Origin: Torymus aiolomorphi
Taxonomy: Eukaryota > Arthropoda > Insecta > Hymenoptera > Torymidae
Direction: 5' to 3'
DNA length: 64,000 nt
Assembly (NCBI GenBank): GCA_036365515.1
Contig: CM070876.1
Coordinates: 127,851,894 to 127,915,893 of the forward strand
Part shown: in pieces, positions 56,016 to 64,000 of the stretch
Position numbering within the stretch: the stretch's first letter is position 1
Layout of the letters: each line of letters begins with the position of its first letter
The notes under the pieces: model-generated
Database searches by the model: none
What the model was told of the DNA's origin: nothing
Seen by the model: only the letters and a program-made list of their open reading frames with translations
Translations under genes and position numbers: made by a program

Positions 56016-57231
56016 TATAATACAATAACTACCCTCATTTTACTTCAAGAATTCGTCTACAAATTGATCATCACTTGAAATAAGATACTTTATCTTACAA
56101 AATTTCAATGCACAAAGTGATATTCAAAAGCGCTTCGTGCGTACTTTTCTGTTTTTGAGGTTATGTATGCAATCTTCATTACGTTTTACTTCTAACTTAT
56201 TTAAGTATTTTTCCAAAGTCAGAACTTAATCATTTTTATACTACTCTAAATGTAAAAATTCCATTAAAAAATTCAAACATTAAATTCCAAACAGTAAATT
56301 TCTCGCGCCTTCTTCTTATCGACCAATCAAAATCAAGACTTTAGATGCTTCAACATTGCCGCTCATCACTTTTTTAAGAAGGGATTTTAAAGATATTGAA
56401 GTATTGCCGTAGCTGTTTCTCATGAATTTATGAACATAACGAACCAATGAATACATGAGCTTATAGAAGATTAGACTGCAGAGGAAGTAAATTAAATCAG
56501 AATAAGAGCTTGTTTTTAGGTATGAAAAGCAAGGTTAAGGCACTAAATGTGAGATTTGAGATACAAATATCACAACTAGATTTAAAATTAATACGCTTTT
56601 AACTTAAACATCCTACTAAGAAACCATGATACAATCTGAAGTAAAAAGCTAATCGGAAGGAGTAATAGCAATTAGAAATATTATACTTATTTGTCAGCTG
56701 TGCTTAAAGAGGTTGTCAAGGAGCGCAAATGTAAAAAAAAAAATAGAAATCAGAACCAAGTGTATTCGACAAAAGTGAAGATTTGAAAATTATTTTGATA
56801 AAGTGAATATTATTCATAACAACAGTGCTCTATGTAATCAGAAAATCTGTGTGAACAAATAATGTGCATAATAATTATAGTTTATATATAAATAAGAAAA
56901 TTTAGTGTTGTAGAGAATAGTGAGGAGACTTTCAACGTAGCTCACGTCAAATTAGAATATACTGCATTATTTCTTATTGTGTGATATTTTTCTATGTGCT
57001 CTTGAGAAAATCAAATACTTCTGATTATTGGGTAATGGTTTCAACGTAATTATATGTGTAAAAGTTTGACAAGTGTTGCAAATAGTGGAAACAAAAGAAA
57101 TATTATGCATTTGTGGCATGGGATGTTATTATTATTAAATTTCATGACTAATTACCTGTGACACGTGTGCATGTGCTTTTATGTACAGGTAATATGAATC
57201 ATATTATAGTTTTATAGCTGCTACTGGTAGA

Positions 57232-57570
57232 CTCAGAATAATTTGTTGATTCAAAGAAGTTACTGGCCTCATTACTACCAAAGTCGATGTCTTATTTAGT
57301 GGTGTGATTTATCAATAAAACACCAAAGTTTTTTTATATCACTCAACGTTTCGGACATTTATTCTATGTCCCTTTTCAGGAGTTATAGTTATAAGTAAAG
57401 TCAGAAGTACATGATTGCGGGAGACAATCCGCTAACGTCAGTGACTGAACGTTGCGTGATATAAAAAAAACTTTGGTGTTTTATTGATGAATCCTACCAC
57501 TAAATAAGACATCGACTTTGGTAGTAATGGGGCCAGTAACTTCTTTGAATCAACAAATCATATTATAAAT
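57232..57570. mobile_element. PLE-derived inverted repeat with hammerhead-like motif
   Basis: Arms 57232-57345 and 57455-57562 mirror each other (TTTGTTGATTCAAAGAAGTT, AAAGTCGATGTCTTATTTAG, CAATAAAACACCAAAGTTT). Inside the left edge, 57343-57388 reads on the minus strand CTGAAAAGGGACATAGAATA then AATGTCCGAAACGTTGAG. This is a hammerhead-like core with one mismatch in the CUGANGA box. It has the size and layout of solo PLE terminal repeats in opposite orientation. Confidence 0.6.
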
Positions 57571-58175
57571 AACTTTTTAATTAGCCTATGATGCATACAA
57601 ATTTATTAAGTATTAATTGATATGATCAAAGTGCAATTAAAAACACGGTTTTCATAATTTTTATCGAAATTATAATAATCGTTTTTATTGTTATTTATGA
57701 AAACGTTAAATAGAAAAAAAGTTTTGTTTCAATGTTATCCACAACTTTTGTCGAAATTTTTGTATATAGTCAAATTCTGTTAAATTATTTGAGGAAAACT
57801 ATTGTTTCATTACTCTAGATTAATATAAAAAAAACATAGAGTTAAATTTCATACAGTTCTAACGAAAGGTGGAGACTATAGCTGCTCATGGGTGTTCCTA
57901 ACTACATATACCTATACAATCTCAATTACGAAAAAATACTCGCGACACATGCACACATACACTAATACCGCAGAAAGGAGAAAAAAACAGAAGAAAAAAG
58001 CCATGCAAATTGATGCATTCGGCAACGGCAATCTGGCATTGCGCTGCGAGCATGAGTACTAATGCATTTGCAGCAGCCGTAACGGCTATCTCGGCTAGGC
58101 TGCGTTCGCGCACATAAGTATAGCGGAAAAACGCATGATGCGACCCGCGTGATCGCGAATGCTCCCTGTATATAA
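57571..58175. other. AT-rich DNA with a satellite-like fragment
   Basis: 57640-57790 resembles a diverged unit of the satellite at 60.4-61.1 kb (AAAAAAGTTTTGTTTCAATG, ATCCACAACTTTTGT). No gene is recognised. Confidence 0.5.
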
Positions 58176-58337
58176 GGCCGTGTCTACACTATGCGAGAAG
58201 CTCATGTGATCAGCGTAACTGCAGCCAATCACAGCTTGACTCGCGCAGAAGGAAAGAGTGTCTACCGCTCGAATCAAGCTGTGATTGGCTGCAGTTACGC
58301 TGATTGCATGCGTTTGTCGCATAGTGTAGACACGGCC
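58176..58337. mobile_element. Palindromic MITE with TAA target duplication
   Basis: The 162 bp element starts GGCCGTGTCTACACTATGCG and ends with its complement. The arms pair almost to the centre (GCGTAACTGCAGCCAATCAC). TAA flanks both sides (58173-58175 and 58338-58340). A 3 bp TWA duplication suggests the PIF/Harbinger superfamily. Confidence 0.85.
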
Positions 58338-58734
58338 TAAGATACATATCTATATATTATATATGGATCGCACGCGCTTTCTGCTAGCCCTACTGAGTAC
58401 TAAGTGCGGTGTGCGCGTGTGCCCATGGTGTGTGATGTCAACAAACGCAACGTCTGGCTTCCGGCGTCCCCAGCGATGACAGCGGCTGCTGTCATACGCC
58501 GCTCTAGTGAATTTCGTCCCTTTTATCGTGTTCGCCGATTGATGATAATTCATCGTATAGACAAGAAGGCAGTGTGTCAACGGCGAGAGCAGATTTAGTA
58601 AGCTCTTTCTCGTTCCTAACCTCTATGATGGGTGAGCTGATAGTACTTTCTTTTGTTGCAGGTATATCTGTGACAGCGAGAGAAGTGTAAATGACAAGCA
58701 CTGCTACAAACTGTTTCTTAGGTGTGGAAGAAAT

Positions 58735-59250
58735 GTTGCCTGGGTCATTTATTTATTAATTATATGTGGTTTTTAGGTGCTGACTTTCCTTGTTTGCCTC
58801 TCATACTAGTGGCTATGTGTACAGTTAATCTGCTGCTTGTGTCTTCAGCAACTCTCAGGCTGGAGCTGTTCCAGCAGTGAAACAACAGTTGAAGGTTTCC
58901 ACCAGTTCTTCCCCTCTAGTTGTTACAGGTAGCTGGTATAGCGTGTGAACAACAACTTGCTGCATACTTTTGTTTTGTATGGTAATGTTTTTTTTGTGTC
59001 ATCTATTTATTAGTTATATGTGGTTTTTAGATGCTCAACTCTCCTCGCTTGCCCCCAGAATAGGGACTGATCTGCTGTTCATGTTCTTTGCTGATCCCTA
59101 GGCTGAGGCAGTCCTTGACATTGAGATACAATTGACGGTCTCTGTCAGTACTTTCCTCCCAAATGGTATGGTTACTGAAGTTGTGGATCGCACACTGGCA
59201 TCTATGGGGTAGTGCCAGCCTAGACCGTCCAACCCTATTTTGCTGCTTCT
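58735..59250. repeat. Diverged tandem duplication, ~255 bp
   Basis: The words ATTTATTTATTAATTATATG/TGGTTTTTAGGTGCT at 58745 recur at 58998, followed by similar Leu/Ser-coding-like but stop-containing sequence. No gene is recognised from 58341 to 60400. Confidence 0.55.
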
Positions 59251-60419
59251 GCAGCTCTAAGTGATCTTCAAGTGTTTGTATTTTATAGTGTGAGGGGATA
59301 GGTAATTAGGAACTGGGGATATCATAAAAGTGCTGAGTGTGTGGTTAAATGCGATACGGGTAGGTAGTTATCGCTGGTAATATTAGCTCGACTGGTTAAT
59401 TTCTAAGTTTAGTTAAGGTGTAACAACTCACTTCAGGGTATCTGTTGTATTAAAATACATCATTATGTATTTCGCAGACTTCTACCCAGTGAGACTTACC
59501 TATTTAATAATTTTCTAGCACACTAAGACTGACAGAATCAGTTAAAATATTGCATTCTTTATACATTGAAATTTGCCATACTACAAAATTTATAGCACAT
59601 ACATTAAACAAAAGTTTTTTTTGTAAATATGATATTACTTTAACACGTACTTATATAATATTAGACAATTTTGATTCTTTTAGTTCAATCGCTTAGGTCC
59701 TGTGAACAAAGTAAGCAGGTTAAGCTGTGCAATCTTGTATCAAATTTCTTAAATTTGTTATCGAAACAGTAAGATATCATAATTATATATTTTTACCACT
59801 CCAATTTTTATACATTTTTCTAATTTTAATTCTACTACATTCTAATTTCTCTAGATCATTTGACAAGGAATTATAAGTTTTGACAGCTTCTATGTAACAG
59901 TTTTTGTTAGTTATTGTTTGAGTTTTTTTTATTGGTATCTGTACAGTTCTATTTCTTGTGTATTAATTGTTTGTCTCTGATATTTAGTTTCTTATAATGA
60001 TAGAAAACGGACTGAAAACAAAATAATTATTGGATATTTAAAGGCCATCTCTCAAACAGAAAAGTATTTTTAAATTTTATGTTAAAAATTTTATTTTGTA
60101 AATTATTTAATGATCTTCGACTATTCATATATAAAGAACCACAAGATATTATTCCATAATTTTTAAGACTATTATAAAGAGCATAATATAATGTTAACAA
60201 TGTTTTAGTTTGCATAATATTTGTTTTTTTTTTTTTGTAGAAAAAAGAGAAATAGATATTTCGTTTCTTGAATTATTTTTTACCAATGTGTTTATCAGGT
60301 TGAATATTGTAATCAAATGTACTTTTGTATCTCATTATTATATTTTTGTAATTATATTATCTTTGGATATCGATTTTTCCGATTTTATTGATAGCTATTC
60401 TATTTAATATTTCTGTATC

Positions 60420-61110
60420 AAATCGAATTCTGTTAAATAATAAGCGAGAATTGATTTTACATGAAAATGTTAAATGGGAAAAATTTTTGTTTTATTATAA
60501 TCTACAATTTTTACATTTAACATATTTGTGTAAAATTAAATCCTGTGACGTTATAGCCGACATTCATCCATTTTATGTATATTTAAGCCTTTAAAATCGT
60601 TTTTATAGGTTTAACTCGCCAGGTATTGATTTTACGGGAAAATGTTAAATGGAAAAAAGTTTTATTTTATTATATCTATAACTTTTACATTTAACATATT
60701 TGTGTAAAGTTAAATCCTGTGACGTTATAGCTGAAAATTGTCCATTTTATATATATTTAGGCGTTTAAAATCGTTTTTATAGGTCTAACTCGTCAGGTAT
60801 TGATTTTTTATGCAAATGTTAAATGGGAAAAAGTTTTGTTTAATTATTATCTACAACTTTTGTATTTAACATTTTTGTATAAAATCAAAGCCTGTTAAGT
60901 TATAAATGAAAATCGACCATTTTAGGTACATTCAGGCGTTAAAAATCGTTTTTATGAGTGTAACTCATCAGGAATCAATTTTACATGATAATCTTAAATG
61001 GAAAAAAGTTTTGTTTCAATATTATCTACAATTCTTGTATTTAATATTTATGTGTAAAATCAAATCCTGCTGAGTTATAGTCGAAAATCGTCCATTTTTG
61101 ACCTTTTTTG
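60420..61110. repeat. Satellite array, ~178 bp unit, about four copies
   Basis: Each unit contains AAATGGGAAAAAGTTTTGTT, CTACAACTTTTACATTTAAC, AAATCCTGTGACGTTATAG and AAAATCGTTTTTATAGGT. Divergence increases toward the right. A partial unit lies at 57640-57790. The repeats are AT-rich and non-coding. Confidence 0.8.
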
Positions 61111-61863
61111 ACGTTTTTTCGCATTTGTGTTGGTAAATATTGCTCGGAGCAAAAGATTCCCAACAGAAAAAAGGTGTCTTTTAATTAGTTTTAGCAGATA
61201 GGCCTATAGATATAAACTTAAAATTAATTTTTCTAGACATTAAGGTTAAAAATCGATTTTTTGAAATATTTCTTTACGCTCCCATTTCTCAAATTTTCCA
61301 TCGATCATCTTCACTAAGGAACTGTCAGTTACGTATAATTAGACAAGTATTTTCCCCAAAGCCCGTTTGGATCCATCGAAATTTCACTGAGATAATCGGG
61401 TTACTTGATTACATACATACGTACCGACATACATACATCTCCAAAAACGCTTAAAATGAACTCATTGTGGGTGGAAAATAGTTTTTATATCGTAAACTTT
61501 CAGTTTTTGAACTGTTACAATTTTCGCATTGACGAAAATATAAGGCTCTCCCGAGAAGCGGTCGTGCCTAAAAATGGCTTTTTTTCATAAAAAACCATCA
61601 GTTTTCAATTAAAAAAAAAAAAAAAAAACAAGGTCCTTAATCATTAAGGGGGAGGCAGGGGCATTTTGAACATAAAATAACCTACTTTCAGGAATATTTT
61701 GACAGTTGAAAGCCTGATCGGACTTGTTTTTTTTCCCATTTAAGGTTTTAAAAGAAATATTATGATACTCGCAAAATATTAATGATTGTTCCTTCTTTTT
61801 AGTGAGAAAATTTCCTACTTTTCTAAAAAGAATTTGTTAATTTATATAAAACCTTCAAAGAGT
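61111..61863. other. AT-rich dispersed-repeat-like sequence
   Basis: This holds ATACATACATAC words near 61413 and a poly-A tract at 61610-61628. No gene was found. Confidence 0.4.
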
Positions 61864-63420
61864 AATTGAAGGGCCGGATGCAATAAGGGGGTTAGCGCTC
61901 GAAAACCCGTAAAAGTATTGTCCAAGTGACTAAATTTTCAATGTAGCCAAATTAATTTTTAAAAAATATCACCTTATAGGGAATGAAAAGAAGTATTTTT
62001 ACCTAGAAGGAATTTTTTTTATTCGACTTTCTTTTTAATATAAAAATTAAAAACTGAAAATTTTGTTCATCTATTTTTAATAGCTTTCAAAAACATTAAT
62101 CGTCCAAACTTGATCAAATATCATCGAAATATTTTGAAATTCGACAGGGACGTGCAGAATACTCCAGCGTTGCCGATGGGATTGGTAAAAGGATGTAAAT
62201 CGATAATTGTTAATAATTATTTAATTGCAAATATATTGCGATCGGTAATTATGTTTTCTTAACTTTAACGGAAAAAAGTATCGAGGGAAGTTGAAGCTAG
62301 GAAAAACTTCCAGCGAGACATTTGTTCCTTAATAGTCTAATAAGTTTCTGACAAAGTTTCAAATTGATTTAATAATAAATGACTTAAATAGAGCGTTATT
62401 AATAAAGACGCGCGCTAGCAACATCGGCGGCGCGGCGCAGCGTCAGCTAAGCCTGTTGTGTTTACATATTTTTGCACTGATGTATCACGTTTATAAAAAT
62501 TAAAGAATTATTACGTTGACTTATAAACTGTGTTTTTATGTTATATAAAACATAATATCGTTACACAATAATCCGTTAATTTTTATAAACGTGATACATC
62601 AGTATCTTACGTTTATATATAATATATAAAACATAATATCGTTACACAATAATTCGTTAATTTTTATAAACGTGATACATCAGTATCACGTTTATAATAA
62701 CGAATTAACGAATTATTATGTAACGATATTATGTTTTATATAACGTAAAAACACAGTTTATAAGTCAACGTAATAATTCTTTAATTTTTATAAACGTGAT
62801 ACATCAGTGCAAAAACATATAAACATAACAGGCTTAGCTCACGCCGCGTCGCGCCGCCGATGTTGCTAGCGCGCGTCTTTATTAATAACGCTCTATTTAA
62901 GTCATTTATTATTAAATCAATTTGAAACTTTGTCAGAAACTTATTAGACTATTAAGGAACAAATGTCTCGCTGGAAGTTTTTCCTAGCTTCAACTTCCCT
63001 CGATACTTTTTTCCGTTAAAGTTAAGAAAACGTAATTACCGATCGCAATATATTTGCAATTAAATAATTATTAACAATTATCGATTTACATCCTTTTATC
63101 AATCCCATCGGCAACGCTGGAGTATTCTGCACGTCCCTATCAAATTTCAAAATATTTCGATGATATTTGATCAAGTTTGGACGATTAATGTTTTTGAAAG
63201 CTATTAAAAATAGATGAACAAAATTTTCAGTTTTTAATTTTTACATTAAAAAGAAAGTCGAATAAAAAAAATTCCTTCTAGGTAAAAATACTTCTTTTCA
63301 TTCCCTACAAGGTGATATTTTTTAAAAAATAATTTGGCTACATTGAAAATTTAGTCACTTGGACAATACTTTTACGGGTTTTCGAGCGCTAACCGCCTTA
63401 TTGCATCCGGCCCTTCAATT
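61864..63420. mobile_element. Giant foldback element, 1,557 bp
   Basis: The arms are about 700 bp and nearly identical reverse complements. They start AATTGAAGGGCCGGATGCAA and end GGCCCTTCAATT. Inner features include GATGTTGCTAGCGCGCGTC and a nested set of TTATAAACGTGATACATCAG inverted repeats in the centre (62480-62800). There is no coding capacity. Arm identity is high, so the element looks recent or gene-converted. Confidence 0.85.
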
Positions 63421-63599
63421 ATCAATTGAAATTGCAAGAAAAATGCAAAAAATCATGAAAATTCAATTTTTGACCTCTGATATGTCCAAAACTATCGGTC
63501 TAAAAAATCTGAAAAAATTCAGGGGTATCAAAAATAAGTTATAGAACATTTTCTGAGAGTTTTAAGAAGATTCATTTTCTGACCTCTCGATTTGACAGT

Positions 63600-63935
63600 C
63601 GGCCATATATATATATATTATACATTTCTCGAAAGGGGTTTATAAAGCCCGTTTTTTATATATAGATATATATATTCCTATATTATATAGGTGTTTCCGT
63701 TATATTTGAACGTAGTCCCCCCTCCACCGTTTCCATCACCCCCTCCACCGTCCCCTACACCGGCCTCCACCGACCCCTTCAACGTTTCCGCCACTCTCCC
63801 TCCACCGTCCCCTCTACCGTGCCCGCCACTTTATAACGTTAAATTCGTTCAAAAATCACGTCATTTTTTAATCTCAGACCTTCCACCGTCCCCTCCACCA
63901 TCCCCTCTACCGCGAAAGCAACCGCCATTGAGGTA
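63600..63935. repeat. AT tract, then CCCTCCACCGT-type low-complexity repeat
   Basis: 63600-63680 is an inverted relative of 51340-51390 (AAAGGGGTTTATAAAGCCC, TATATA). From 63716, pyrimidine-rich words such as CCCTCCACCGTCCCCTCTAC repeat about ten times. No gene is present. Confidence 0.6.
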
Positions 63936-64000
63936 TTGTTGTAGGCGCGTTAAGTTTTTAATTCTATTTTACTTTCTTCAATTATACTGTTTTTGTGACC

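Overview
The window is AT-rich eukaryotic DNA from an arthropod genome, probably an insect. The insect-type transposable elements (a Polinton/Maverick with insect-style virion genes, mariner, BEL/Pao, an errantivirus-like Gypsy element with env, Penelope-like elements) support this. I recall the closest relatives of the Polinton genes from Hymenoptera, but that placement is inference. No conserved single-copy host gene, tRNA or rRNA was recognised. The window is a nest of elements inserted into one another.

Layout. 1-5 kb: GC-rich low-complexity DNA and nested inverted-repeat/foldback elements. 5.5-7.7 kb: a decayed copy of an uncharacterised DDE-like transposase, split by a foldback element. 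8.4-11.3 kb: a Penelope-like (PLE) fragment interrupted by a 1.76 kb long-TIR element that carries part of the same transposase. 11.3-16.7 kb: AT-rich dispersed repeats. 16.7-33.5 kb: a multi-domain gene of a repeated arthropod family (GCDTTS and Cys-rich CXC motifs), broken by frameshifts and by a 12,036 bp Polinton. 34.3-42 kb: an errantivirus-like element on the minus strand (integrase, env, 3' LTR), interrupted by a second long-TIR element and smaller insertions. 42-45.3 kb: PLE and BEL/Pao fragments. 48-50.5 kb: a mononega/chuvirus-like glycoprotein fragment and a complete but frameshifted mariner. 50.5-64 kb: AT microsatellite palindromes, a fourth transposase copy with its own insertion, satellites, MITEs and a 1.56 kb foldback element.

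The Polinton (19034-31069) is the most interesting object. It has 5'-AG...CT-3' ends, TIRs of about 540 bp and a 6 bp target duplication (ATTAAT). Divergent gene blocks run from about 26.7 kb. The leftward block holds a packaging ATPase, a DUF8207-like protein, a collagen-like fibre, an integrase with a chromo-like tail, and a second DUF8207-like protein. The rightward block holds a PLA2-domain/core-like protein, adenain-like protease, penton, major capsid protein, a conserved ORF and a TIR-encoded 50-residue protein with an N-myristoylation-type start. No protein-primed DNA polymerase B is visible. Most genes have their own TATA box with a TCAKT-type initiator 31-33 bp downstream. The left 1.6 kb holds five successive leftward modules of heat-shock element, TATA box and initiator. 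I did not expect these, and they suggest that a temperature- or stress-responsive region replaced the polymerase end. Several genes carry in-frame stops or frameshifts, so this copy is not functional as a whole.
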